Notes: generated by a model from the sequence alone, not told the origin. A DNA stretch of 64,000 nt from Halobacillus_A sp043497005 (GCF_043497005.1 NZ_JBIEKE010000002.1:1240001-1304000); one strand, 5' to 3'; counted from the first letter of the stretch, positions 7,381-15,886 are shown. Made by a program: numbers and translations.

Positions 7381-8416
7381 ATTCGTTCAGCGTTTTTGCT
7401 CTCGATTGTGCAGACTGGCGAAGTTCAATTGTAAAAGGAACAATAATACGTTTAGCCGGCTCGAGCTTGTTCTTTACTTTATCGATTAAACACTTCGCTG
7501 CTTGATAGCCCAGTTCATAAATGTGAATATCCACAGTCGTTAAAGGCGGGCGGGTCACTTCTGATAAATACACATTATTAAAGCTGACAATCGACACATC
7601 TTCAGGCACGAGCATACCAAACTCTTCAAGCATATTAATAACCCCAATGCTCATTAAATCATCAGCGATCACTAAGCCTGTGGGCGGTTTTGGCAAGTTA
7701 AATAGTTCACTTACTGCCTGGCTTCCTCCGGATTTTAAAAACTCCGTATGTACTCTGTATTCTTCTAAATAAGGAAGGCCAGCCTCCTCAATCGCCAGCT
7801 GATATCCTCTCATCCGATCGATAGTCACGATTAAATCTGTAGAACCGCCAATAAACGCGATATTCTCGTGACCGAGATCAATTAAATGGTTGGTGATGGT
7901 TTTTCCACTTCGAATGTTGTCATTATCTACGTGAGTAATTTCGTCAACTCGTTCACTCGGTTTTCCAATAACGACAAACGGGAAGTCTTTTTCCAACAGA
8001 AAATGAAGTACAGGATCATTGACTTGAGAGTAGAGTAAAATGATGCCGTCTACGCGGTTAGCATAAACCATCCGCTCTACCCCTTCAAGCATCTCTTCAT
8101 CTTTCTCTCCCGTAGATAATAAAATAGAATAATCAAGCTGATGAGCTACCGCACTAATACCTCGTAACACTTCAGGGAAAAATGGGTTTTGCAACGCTTT
8201 ATTTGCACTTGAAGGCATCACCACACCTAACGACTGAGTTGAACGGTTAGCTAACCCACGCGCGTTAGCGTTTGGGTGGTACCCCATCTCTTTCATTGCT
8301 TTCTTTACCTTCTTTTTCGTAGCCTGACTGATGCGAGGATGATCCGCAATCACCCTGGAAACGGTTGACGGAGCTACGCCAGCTGCTTTTGCTACTTCTT
8401 TGATCGTTACTCCCAT
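7379..8416 (-). CDS. LacI-family regulator, probable maltodextrin control
   Basis: This 345-aa regulator has an N-terminal LacI helix-turn-helix (VTIKEVAKAAGVAPSTVSRV, residues 2-21), a hinge, and a periplasmic-binding-protein-like effector domain ending in ELRQS. It lies next to an alpha-amylase on the same strand and to a MalG permease remnant, so it most likely controls starch or maltodextrin use (MalR-type); this is inferred from context. I prefer ATG 8416, preceded by AGAAGGTG, over GTG 8425. The gap to the amylase stop is about 70 bases. Confidence 0.85.
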   Translation of the reverse strand: MGVTIKEVAKAAGVAPSTVSRVIADHPRISQATKKKVKKAMKEMGYHPNANARGLANRSTQSLGVVMPSSANKALQNPFFPEVLRGISAVAHQLDYSILLSTGEKDEEMLEGVERMVYANRVDGIILLYSQVNDPVLHFLLEKDFPFVVIGKPSERVDEITHVDNDNIRSGKTITNHLIDLGHENIAFIGGSTDLIVTIDRMRGYQLAIEEAGLPYLEEYRVHTEFLKSGGSQAVSELFNLPKPPTGLVIADDLMSIGVINMLEEFGMLVPEDVSIVSFNNVYLSEVTRPPLTTVDIHIYELGYQAAKCLIDKVKNKLEPAKRIIVPFTIELRQSAQSRAKTLNE

Positions 8417-8487
8417 ATCCTTCACCTTCTGATTAATAGTTGGTCTACTCTTCCCCTTAATATATCATACTATTCGCCCAGCGTATG

Positions 8488-10017
8488 CTAGGCCTCACGC
8501 TTATTCTTTAAACTTATCCAAACGACTGCGATCACAAACAGCAGCAAAATGCCTCCGACAAAGCCGATAAATAACCAGTTAAAGCCTTGATCCTTTTCCA
8601 CTACAAATACATCAGATGTTTCACGTTCCATCCCAAGCTTATAAGCTCCATCGTTAGACTGCCTGACCACTCCGTCTTCTAATAGACCGCGCATTTGATG
8701 ATCATCTGGTAAATCCGTTAAATCAGTAGAACGCGTCCCAGAAGCGTTATTAATCGCGATAATCATAATTTCTTCTTCATATTCTCGTTTATAAACGGAC
8801 ATTCCATCCTCATTATAAAGCTCCTCGTAATCACCTCGTGTTAACGCTGGGAACTCATCACGCATGGAATTCAGCTTCTCAATCCGCTGCTCTAGTTGCT
8901 CATCTCCCCCTTTAAAATTCATCATTTTGCGATTATCAGGGTCTTCTCCTCCATCCAGAGGTACTTCACTTCCATAATACGTAATAGGGAACCCAGGGGC
9001 TGTAAACATATGCGTTAATGCCAATTTCCAGCGAGTAATCGGGTTTTCATTTTCTTCTCCAGCCACCCGAGTAAACCTTTTATTATCATGATTATCAATA
9101 AAGTTACCTAAAAGATACGGTTCTTCAAAATACTCCTTATTCCTCTGCCATACATTAGACAGGGGTGTAAGAGAACCACCGGAAGCTTTAAACGTTTCAG
9201 TTGCCGCATTATAATAAGGATAGTCGATGAAACTGTCAATGCCTGTGGATTCATAATCTGCTATATATGTAGGGTCCTCACTCCACACCTCACCTAATAA
9301 AAAGAAATCTTCATCCACCGATTTCACGTGATCATTAAACTCTGTCCAAAACTCTTTAGGGACGTGTTTCACAGTGTCTAGTCGAAATCCATCCACACCG
9401 GTTTCTTCAATCCAATATTCTGCCGCATCAAATAAGTATTGCTTCACTTCAGGATTTTCAGTATTTAAGTCCGGCAGTCCAGAGAGCCAGCCATCTTCTA
9501 ATCGTTGTTGATCCTCGCCCATGATCGACTGTTCTTCATGAAACCAATCATCTTTCTCTTCATCATCCAGCCAGGGATGCTGGTCCCACGTGTGATTAAC
9601 TACAAAGTCAAAGATGACTTTTATATCACGCTCGTGTGCTTCCTCCACTAGTTTTTTCGCATCTTCCATTGTTCCGAAATGCTCTTCCACTTCCATAAAG
9701 TCTTCAATCCAGTAACCATGATAGCCTTTTTCTCCATTTTCCATAATAGGCGTCAGCCAAATCGACGTAAAACCTAACTCTTCAATGTAATCAAGCTGCT
9801 CAATGATTCCTTGAAGATCACCACCATGGTAAGCCGTGGGATTATCGGTGTCCACTTCGTAATCGTTTTCCTTATCGCCATTCATAAACCGATCGACCAT
9901 AATAAAATACATACTTTCGTCCTGCCATTTACGTTCTTCTTTTTCAGCCGCATGGGAGTTATGGGCGCAAAAAAGAAGAAACGGAATGAGCATGAGAATG
10001 GTTGCAAGCTTTCTCAT
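8488..10017 (-). CDS. Alpha-amylase (GH13), secreted and membrane-anchored
   Basis: This 509-aa enzyme hydrolyses alpha-1,4-glucans outside the cell. It has a signal peptide (residues 1-23, ending HAA), a GH13 TIM barrel with DFVVNHT, the nucleophile region GFRLDTVKH, the acid/base LLGEVW and the third carboxylate in NFIDNHD, then a C-terminal transmembrane helix (WLFIGFVGGILLLFVIAVVW, about residues 480-500) followed by KNKREA. The C-terminal anchor should keep it at the outer face of the membrane, where it would feed a maltodextrin importer. That importer is missing here apart from a permease remnant upstream. Confidence 0.92.
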   Translation of the reverse strand: MRKLATILMLIPFLLFCAHNSHAAEKEERKWQDESMYFIMVDRFMNGDKENDYEVDTDNPTAYHGGDLQGIIEQLDYIEELGFTSIWLTPIMENGEKGYHGYWIEDFMEVEEHFGTMEDAKKLVEEAHERDIKVIFDFVVNHTWDQHPWLDDEEKDDWFHEEQSIMGEDQQRLEDGWLSGLPDLNTENPEVKQYLFDAAEYWIEETGVDGFRLDTVKHVPKEFWTEFNDHVKSVDEDFFLLGEVWSEDPTYIADYESTGIDSFIDYPYYNAATETFKASGGSLTPLSNVWQRNKEYFEEPYLLGNFIDNHDNKRFTRVAGEENENPITRWKLALTHMFTAPGFPITYYGSEVPLDGGEDPDNRKMMNFKGGDEQLEQRIEKLNSMRDEFPALTRGDYEELYNEDGMSVYKREYEEEIMIIAINNASGTRSTDLTDLPDDHQMRGLLEDGVVRQSNDGAYKLGMERETSDVFVVEKDQGFNWLFIGFVGGILLLFVIAVVWISLKNKREA

Positions 10018-10054
10018 CTTCCGTTCCCCCTATTTATAATCTATGTCTTTAAGA

Positions 10055-10205
10055 TTATCCCTTTGCACCACCAACCGTCAATCCAGAAATGAAATATCTT
10101 TTTATAGATAAGAAAAGAATTGATATTGGGTATGCCATAAAAACTGAGTCTCTGCATGCCTCTACTATATAAGCATAGGATGTTGAGGAATCGGGGCTTT
10201 CCTTT
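10055..10205 (-). pseudogene. Remnant of MalG-type maltodextrin permease, 3' end only
   Basis: Read on the minus strand, the last 30 codons before a TAA at 10055-10057 encode MAYPISILFLSIKRYFIS followed by GLTVGGAKG. This closely resembles the conserved C-terminus of MalG-family sugar permeases (RYF-SGLT-G-KG). Further upstream the frame stays open to about 10205 but no longer resembles a permease, and a stop precedes it. No start codon or ribosome-binding site is present. It sits directly before the amylase, where malEFG normally lies, so it is read as the stump of a deleted operon. Confidence 0.65.
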
Positions 10206-10233
10206 CTTAAATTACTATTTTATTCCCTTCACC

Positions 10234-12078
10234 TTATTTGATTTGAATATTGTAAGTGGTTAACCAGTAATTAATTTGACAAAGATGGGCGATTAACTGC
10301 GGTCCTGTCATCAACTGTCCAAACCAGGGGGTATCAATAGTTTTCCCTTCAGATTGATTCAATGCTTTTAATTCATTATGGTCAAACAAATCAAAGATTG
10401 GAGCATGAGGGACGCTTAAAATCTCATCCATCCATTTTGTTACGGCCTTCGTATAGGCAGGGTTAAATGTTTTAGGATAAGGGTTCTTCTTTCTCTTTAA
10501 CACACCTTCAGGTAAAATTCCTCTTAACGCTTCCCTTAACAAACCTTTTTCCTGTTCTCCATGGTGCTTCATTTCCCAGGGAATATTGTAGGCATATTCT
10601 ACGAGTCGGTGATCACTAAAAGGAACTCGAACCTCCAGGCTCGCCCCCATACTCATCCGGTCTTTTCTTTCTAATAACGTCTGCATGAACCAATTCATAT
10701 TTAAATACAGCATTTGTCGATGCTTAGAAGCAGCAGTAGATTCTCCTTTTAAAAGCGGAGCTTCATTAATGGAATCCTGATAGCGGTCCAGCATGTATTG
10801 TTCTAAGTCATATTGATGTACGATGTCCTTTCGAACTAGTTTTTGCCGCTCCTGAATCGAGCGAATCCATGGGAAACCCTTTCTATCCCTGTCTTCTTTG
10901 CGATAAAACCATGGATAACCTCCGAAAATTTCATCTGCACATTCTCCCGACAAAGACACCGTCACATGATTTTTTATACGTTCACAAAACCATAATAATG
11001 AGGAATCAACATCGGCCATACCCGGCAGATCCTTCAGCTCTACAGACCTTTTTAATCTAGAAACAAGATCTTCCACGCTTGCTTCCAAAGTGTAATGCTT
11101 CGTTTGATGTGCTTTCTGCACCATTTGGATATACGTGAAATCACGATCAGGCTGAAAAGCGTTCTTTTTAAAAAATTTCTCTTGTTCTTCATAGTCAATG
11201 GAGAACGTTTCTAATGAACCCAGCCCCTCATTTTTATAATGGTCTGCAGCTACGGATGTAATCGCGCTAGAATCTACTCCCCCAGAAAGAAATGTACCTA
11301 GTTTCACATCACTTACTAATTGGCGCTCAACAGCATCAACGAACAGCTTCCTTACCTGTTCGACCGTTTCTTTAAATGAAGAGTTATGAGCATCACTTGA
11401 CACGTTCCAATACCGTTTCACGGAAAAAGCACCTTGATGCCATATGGCACAAAAACCCGGTCTGACTTCATGGATGCCTTCAAATATTCCATGCCCCGGT
11501 GTTCGTGAAGGCCCAAGCGTAAGAATTTCAAGTATACCTTCCTCAGCAATGCTCGCTTGTTTTTGAGGATGAGCAAGAATAGCTTTTATCTCTGAAGCAA
11601 AAAGCAGCCCGTCTTTTTGCTCACTATAGAATAAAGGTTTAACCCCCATTCGATCGCGTGCTAAGAATAGCCGCTGCTTGCGGACCTCCCAAATACTAAA
11701 CGCAAATATTCCATTAAATTGATGAAGACATGCCTCGCCCCATTCCATATAACTAACGAGAACGACTTCAGTATCTGAATGACCTTTAAACGTCCAGCCT
11801 TTTGCCTTCAATTGATTTCTTACTTCGTCCGTATTGTACAGCTCTCCGTTATAACAAAGAACATATTCCTCTCCTTCAGCCTGGCGGATCATGGGCTGAA
11901 TGCCGCCTTTTGGGTCAACGACAATTAACCGCTGGTGGCCAAACCCTGCCGGCCCTTTCACCCACTTTTGATAATCATCTGGACCTCTATGCTTAATCGT
12001 TTCAGACATCTTATCGATCATGAGAAGCTTTTCTTCTTCTCTACTCTGGGTATTCACCCACCCTACAAACCCGCACAC
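10234..12078 (-). CDS. asnO: Asparagine synthase (glutamine-hydrolysing)
   Basis: This class II amidotransferase converts aspartate, ATP and glutamine to asparagine. I place the start at GTG 12078, so that after Met removal Cys becomes the catalytic N-terminus (CGFVGW); upstream GTG/ATG codons at 12087/12084 would bury this cysteine. This start follows GGAAGGTG at good spacing and gives 614 residues, the length I recall for B. subtilis AsnO. The glutaminase domain spans residues 1-200 (HRGPDD, YNGELYN); the synthetase has SGGVDSSAI near residue 265. A sigma-E-like promoter lies upstream, fitting a sporulation role. Confidence 0.92.
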   Translation of the reverse strand: MCGFVGWVNTQSREEEKLLMIDKMSETIKHRGPDDYQKWVKGPAGFGHQRLIVVDPKGGIQPMIRQAEGEEYVLCYNGELYNTDEVRNQLKAKGWTFKGHSDTEVVLVSYMEWGEACLHQFNGIFAFSIWEVRKQRLFLARDRMGVKPLFYSEQKDGLLFASEIKAILAHPQKQASIAEEGILEILTLGPSRTPGHGIFEGIHEVRPGFCAIWHQGAFSVKRYWNVSSDAHNSSFKETVEQVRKLFVDAVERQLVSDVKLGTFLSGGVDSSAITSVAADHYKNEGLGSLETFSIDYEEQEKFFKKNAFQPDRDFTYIQMVQKAHQTKHYTLEASVEDLVSRLKRSVELKDLPGMADVDSSLLWFCERIKNHVTVSLSGECADEIFGGYPWFYRKEDRDRKGFPWIRSIQERQKLVRKDIVHQYDLEQYMLDRYQDSINEAPLLKGESTAASKHRQMLYLNMNWFMQTLLERKDRMSMGASLEVRVPFSDHRLVEYAYNIPWEMKHHGEQEKGLLREALRGILPEGVLKRKKNPYPKTFNPAYTKAVTKWMDEILSVPHAPIFDLFDHNELKALNQSEGKTIDTPWFGQLMTGPQLIAHLCQINYWLTTYNIQIK

Positions 12079-12163
12079 AGGCATCACCTTCCTTTTACCT
12101 TAACGTACTCAACTCACATACTAAGCACTTGGTCTTTTCCTCATAAAGAGAGCATCATAGTAT

Positions 12164-12191
12164 AAGGTATGACGCTGGGCTTGGATGCTAT
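12164..12191 (-). promoter_or_regulatory. Sigma-E-like promoter of asnO
   Basis: On the minus strand ATA at 12191-12189 and CATACCTT at 12171-12164 are separated by 17 bases, close to the sigma-E consensus ATA-N16-18-CATACANT. It lies about 85 bases upstream of the asnO start. Mother-cell expression is inferred from this match and from the sporulation role known for B. subtilis asnO. Confidence 0.5.
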
Positions 12192-12209
12192 GATTTTTTT
12201 TAAAAACCG

Positions 12210-12238
12210 TTGACTTTACCAATGATAATGATTATCAT
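12210..12238 (+). promoter_or_regulatory. Fur-controlled promoter
   Basis: TTGACT at 12210 and TATCAT at 12233 are spaced 17 bases apart. A perfect 7-1-7 Fur box, TGATAATGATTATCA, occupies 12223-12237 and covers the spacer and the -10 region. Fur with iron should block this promoter. No protein gene follows on this strand; the transcript would be the small RNA described next. Confidence 0.85.
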
Positions 12239-12244
12239 TATTAT

Positions 12245-12349
12245 TGAAGAGAGTGATCAATGTTTCCCCCAATAATATTGATCCTAAAAAAATCATTCCC
12301 CCTTTACATGAAAAACCTGCATGCGACGAAAGCATGCAGGTTTATTTTT
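12245..12349 (+). ncRNA. fsrA: FsrA-like iron-responsive small RNA
   Basis: The stretch between the Fur-box promoter and a strong terminator has no ORF and would give an RNA of about 105 bases. Its 5' half forms a hairpin (GATCAAT at 12255, ATTGATC at 12277) with CCCCC in the loop, and a second single-stranded TTCCCCCTTT lies at about 12296-12305. Fur control, size and accessible C-rich patches are the hallmarks of FsrA, which represses iron-rich protein synthesis by pairing with ribosome-binding sites. The assignment rests on architecture and was not confirmed by a covariance-model search. Confidence 0.75.
12313..12349. terminator. Terminator of the FsrA-like sRNA, shared with yisL
   Basis: AAACCTGCATGC pairs perfectly with GCATGCAGGTTT (loop GACGAAA), followed by a T-rich tail. 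It ends the plus-strand sRNA; the convergent yisL stops at 12348, so the same hairpin can serve both. Confidence 0.9.
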
Positions 12350-12716
12350 AGGCAGGAAGTATACCTAACGGTAAGAATCCAAAACCAAGGATAAGTGCCA
12401 GTATTCCAGCGATTAAAAGCTGTGCCCACCATGCACCGGCTGGTTTTTTCTTCTTGTATTTTATTGTAACCATTTCCATTGATGCAATGACCCATAACCC
12501 AACAAGTAATTTAACAATAGCTAATCCAATTTGATCAGACCCCATGTATTCCGCAAACAAGGATCCACCAGAATATAAGATTAATAGATAGGCTGCGCGT
12601 AAAATCATGTGTGAGATCTTTGCTGCTTTTTCATTACCGCTTCTTGTAAATGTTGTGACCAGTCCTACTAAGGCAAAGGCAATTACCCATGAGGTAATAT
12701 GTAAGTGTGCCAACAA
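12348..12716 (-). CDS. yisL: YisL, UPF0344 membrane protein
   Basis: This small membrane protein of about 122 residues has four helices and belongs to UPF0344. Landmarks are LAHLHITSWVIAFALV at the start and AKISHMILRAAYLLIL. No function is established. The start is a TTG at 12716 or 12713 behind GGAGGAATA. Its position next to asnO agrees with B. subtilis yisL-yisN-asnO. Its 3' end meets the sRNA terminator. Confidence 0.85.
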   Translation of the reverse strand: MLAHLHITSWVIAFALVGLVTTFTRSGNEKAAKISHMILRAAYLLILYSGGSLFAEYMGSDQIGLAIVKLLVGLWVIASMEMVTIKYKKKKPAGAWWAQLLIAGILALILGFGFLPLGILPA

Positions 12717-12796
12717 TATTCCTCCTTTTTCTTCATGAATCTTCCTTCATCATACCACGTGTGATTCCTTTTTTCTTGAAAAAAGCTTAACTGATT

Positions 12797-12818
12797 ATTT
12801 TCTTATTAGTAAGAAAAT
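12797..12818. promoter_or_regulatory. Palindromic operator-like site upstream of rocD
   Basis: ATTTTCTTA and TAAGAAAAT form a perfect 9-bp inverted repeat with a TTAG spacer. It lies just upstream of a TATACT -10-like box (about 12834) and 55 bases before rocD. The binding protein is unknown; it has no T-run and does not look like a terminator. Confidence 0.45.
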
Positions 12819-12873
12819 TGTTACTAAACCTGTTATACTGAACGTGAAGTTTAATTGAATTTGGAGGGATATC

Positions 12874-14070
12874 ATGGCAGTTCAAAGTCAACAAATCATC
12901 GATCAGACTCAAGAATATGGTGCAAAAAACTATCACCCTTTACCGATTGTTATTTCCAAAGCAGAAGGTGTTTGGGTGGAAGATCCTGAAGGCAACCGCT
13001 ATATGGATATGCTTAGCGCATATTCTGCTGTCAATCAGGGGCATCGTCACCCTAAAATCATACAAGCACTTAGAGATCAAGCCGATCGTGTAACTCTTAC
13101 TTCTCGTGCTTTTCACAATGACCAGCTGGGACCTTGGTATGAAAAGGTTTGTAAGTTAACAAATAAAGAAATGGCTTTGCCGATGAACACTGGTGTGGAA
13201 GCTGTAGAAACAGCCATTAAAGCCACCCGCCGGTGGGCTTATGATCATAAAGGTGTACCAGACGGCCAAGCTGAAATTATCGCTTGTGAGGGTAATTTCC
13301 ATGGGCGAACGTTGACAGCAGTATCCTTATCATCTGAAGAAGAATATCAGCGTGGCTTTGGACCGCTTCTTCCGGGTATTAAGCTGATTCCTTATGGTGA
13401 TATCGATGCATTAAAAGAAGCAATTACGGAGAATACAGCTGGCTTTCTGCTTGAGCCGATTCAAGGAGAAGCAGGGATCGTCATGCCGCCTGAAGGCTTT
13501 CTAAAAGAGGCATATGAAGTATGCAAACAAGAAAACGTTCTATTTATAGCTGATGAAATTCAGGCAGGATTAGGACGCAGCGGAAAAATGTTCGCTTGTG
13601 ACTGGGAAGAAATTTCTCCTGATGTCTTAATACTTGGTAAAGCTCTTGGCGGCGGCGTGTTTCCTATTTCCTGTGTTGTTGCCAATAAAGATATTCTTGG
13701 TGTCTTCAATCCTGGCTCTCACGGCTCAACATTTGGTGGAAACCCGCTGGCTAGTGCCGTATCCATGGCTGCTCTTGATGTCATCGAAGAAGAAAAGCTG
13801 GCCGATCGCTCGCTTGAACTCGGAACGTATATGAAGGAAGAACTTAGTAAAATCGATAATCCGATCATTAAAGAGATTCGTGGTAAAGGATTATTCATTG
13901 GAGTTGAGCTCACGGAAGCAGCAAGACCTTATTGTGAAGATCTAAAAGAAAAAGGACTGCTATGTAAGGAAACACACGAAAACGTCATTCGTTTCGCTCC
14001 TCCATTAACGATTGATAAATCTGATCTTGATTGGGCGATTGCACAAATTAAAGAAGTACTCAGCCAATAA
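12874..14070 (+). CDS. rocD: Ornithine--oxo-acid aminotransferase
   Basis: This 398-aa cytoplasmic PLP enzyme transfers the delta-amino group of ornithine to 2-oxoglutarate, giving glutamate semialdehyde in arginine/ornithine breakdown and proline synthesis. The PLP lysine is K256 in LILGKALGGG; D227 in IADEIQAGLGRSG contacts the pyridine nitrogen; NTGVEAVETAIK at 105-116 is typical of RocD. The length is normal. GGAGGGATATC precedes the ATG. No other roc genes are adjacent, so it is a single-gene unit with its own promoter and terminator. Confidence 0.93.
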   Translation: MAVQSQQIIDQTQEYGAKNYHPLPIVISKAEGVWVEDPEGNRYMDMLSAYSAVNQGHRHPKIIQALRDQADRVTLTSRAFHNDQLGPWYEKVCKLTNKEMALPMNTGVEAVETAIKATRRWAYDHKGVPDGQAEIIACEGNFHGRTLTAVSLSSEEEYQRGFGPLLPGIKLIPYGDIDALKEAITENTAGFLLEPIQGEAGIVMPPEGFLKEAYEVCKQENVLFIADEIQAGLGRSGKMFACDWEEISPDVLILGKALGGGVFPISCVVANKDILGVFNPGSHGSTFGGNPLASAVSMAALDVIEEEKLADRSLELGTYMKEELSKIDNPIIKEIRGKGLFIGVELTEAARPYCEDLKEKGLLCKETHENVIRFAPPLTIDKSDLDWAIAQIKEVLSQ

Positions 14071-14076
14071 AAATAA

Positions 14077-14104
14077 AAGCTTCGGCCGCGGCCGAAGCTT
14101 TTTT
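14077..14104 (+). terminator. Terminator of rocD
   Basis: A perfect 24-base palindrome built from AAGCTTCGGCCG and its complement is followed by a T-run. It lies seven bases after the rocD stop. Confidence 0.9.
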
Positions 14105-14183
14105 CTGATTGGGTGAGTGGTTTTTATAACATTTGAGAAAGGATTTCTTTCATTTCAAACACTATTAATAACATTTACTTAAA

Positions 14184-14684
14184 TTAGTCAATGGAAGTAA
14201 TTTTTTTCTGCCCCCACGGAGCAACGACAATCTCCACTACTCGGCTTTCCACTTGTTCAAACGAATCTCCTGTGTCTTCTTCAATAAAATAACGATCTAA
14301 GCCAATGTTGACGTGCAAGTTATTCTGGGACATATCGCTCCACTCATACTTTGCCTTTAGTTCCACTTGCCCTTCTTCTGCAGCAGAAGAATCCGGACCA
14401 GCTTGAACAACCTCGTACTTACCATCATCCCCCTCTTCGATAGTTACGAACACCACATCACCTCGTTCTGGATCATCACTGCCCTGCCAAAGCTTTTCAG
14501 AAAAGCTTTCAATATCATAACGAAGCGTCACATAATCTCCATAAAACGGATCCCGTGGGTCAATTGGTTCTGTTTCCAAATAAATGGTTTCGCCCCACCG
14601 GTCCATTGCATAATAAGAAGCTGACATTCCGATAAGAAAGAGAGCTTGTAAGCTGACGACGACATAAAATAGTGTCCACTTCAT
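14184..14684 (-). CDS. GDYXXLXY-domain protein
   Basis: This 166-aa protein has one N-terminal membrane helix (residues 5-25) and an extracytoplasmic domain. The motif GDYVTLRYDI near residue 49, after PIDPRDPFY, defines the GDYXXLXY family (PF14345 by memory). No function is established. The ATG overlaps the stop of the upstream DUF2157 gene by four bases (14681-14684), so the two are translationally coupled. This pairing with DUF2157 is seen in many bacteria. Confidence 0.85.
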   Translation of the reverse strand: MKWTLFYVVVSLQALFLIGMSASYYAMDRWGETIYLETEPIDPRDPFYGDYVTLRYDIESFSEKLWQGSDDPERGDVVFVTIEEGDDGKYEVVQAGPDSSAAEEGQVELKAKYEWSDMSQNNLHVNIGLDRYFIEEDTGDSFEQVESRVVEIVVAPWGQKKITSID

Positions 14685-15871
14685 GATGGCTCCCCTCCCT
14701 TAACTTGGCGGCGTTTTTTCTCCAAAAAGTAACTGAGGATAAATAATAAAATGCCTCCGGTAAAAAAGAAGATCGAACGATCCATAAACGCCCAGGCCAG
14801 TTGAAAATAAGCAACGAATGTCGTAATGAGAAAAGCCACCGTTCCTTTCATCACCCAATCTGCACGTTCCTTTCGGTAGCCAGCAAGCAGCCATCCGAGC
14901 GAATAGACGAACATAAGCAGCAGCGACAAAAGATCGCCTGCCCCTATTCGAAATACAGGAATGAAGAGCACCAAATCAATCCAATTAAATTTTGTTGACT
15001 CCATGGCTGACTGAATAACAGCATACAGAAAGAGTATAGACCAGGCCAGGAAGAAGAAGTTTGAATACTCGACATCATTACTTTCATAGCCTAAAAGAAA
15101 CACTTGAAAAAGATTTACCGTAAATATAGACAATACAGCGATTGAGCCAAAGGTTCTCAAATGGAGCTGCCCATACGGCAGATGACTCACGATATAAAGG
15201 GCGAGAAAAAGAAGAATCAGCCAATAATAAGACCAGCCATATGAAAAAACAAACACCATCGATTGAATGATATAACTGAGGGCAAACAACCCGGTTAAAA
15301 GACGGTTTCCATTTTTGTACAAAACCCAGCCAAGGCCGGCAATAAACAATATTCCGAGTGGGATGTAGAACTCCTGATACGTAATTCCGCTATAAATTTG
15401 ACCAGCCGTAACAATAACTAACGCAGCTAAAAATAAAATAGATTCTTTAAAAACTAGCAATAAACCAAAACAAGCCAGCGACCATACTAAGAAAGGAAAA
15501 GCACTAAATGAGGAAAAGTGATACATTTGTCCGGTTAAAAAGATGCCGGCTCCAAACACACATAAGGAAATGATAATGAAGCTGAGTCCTACTGGCTTTG
15601 AACGTCGTTGATATAATACCGCTCCCGTTCCATAAAAAACAAGCAGGAAAAAGAGGATAATCGCCATTTTTACAAGATCTGATAAGGCAGACCAATTTGA
15701 TGCAATAAACGTCAGAAATCCTAAACCGATAAATAATGCCGCAAAGGTAAGTAAAACCGGATGCCCTGTCTTTTTTTCATAATGATTGAGAATTTGTTCC
15801 CTTTGCCCGGAAGTGATTACCCCATCTTTTACCCAGCGTTCCGATTCCTTCTCAAGTTGTCCGCGGTTCAC
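14681..15871 (-). CDS. DUF2157 polytopic membrane protein
   Basis: This 396-aa protein begins with a short soluble segment (RWVKDGVITSGQREQILNHY) typical of DUF2157, then about twelve hydrophobic helices. The family is uncharacterised. It starts with GTG 15871 behind AAGGGATG, lies 15 bases after the DUF418 gene and overlaps the GDYXXLXY gene. The three form an all-membrane operon whose members probably act together. Confidence 0.85.
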   Translation of the reverse strand: MNRGQLEKESERWVKDGVITSGQREQILNHYEKKTGHPVLLTFAALFIGLGFLTFIASNWSALSDLVKMAIILFFLLVFYGTGAVLYQRRSKPVGLSFIIISLCVFGAGIFLTGQMYHFSSFSAFPFLVWSLACFGLLLVFKESILFLAALVIVTAGQIYSGITYQEFYIPLGILFIAGLGWVLYKNGNRLLTGLFALSYIIQSMVFVFSYGWSYYWLILLFLALYIVSHLPYGQLHLRTFGSIAVLSIFTVNLFQVFLLGYESNDVEYSNFFFLAWSILFLYAVIQSAMESTKFNWIDLVLFIPVFRIGAGDLLSLLLMFVYSLGWLLAGYRKERADWVMKGTVAFLITTFVAYFQLAWAFMDRSIFFFTGGILLFILSYFLEKKRRQVKGGEPS

Positions 15872-15886
15872 ACGATCATCCCTTTC

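Noticed and set aside
10020..10233. Catabolite-response element for the amylase
   Set aside because: No TGNAANCGNWNNCA match was seen in the region upstream of the amylase.
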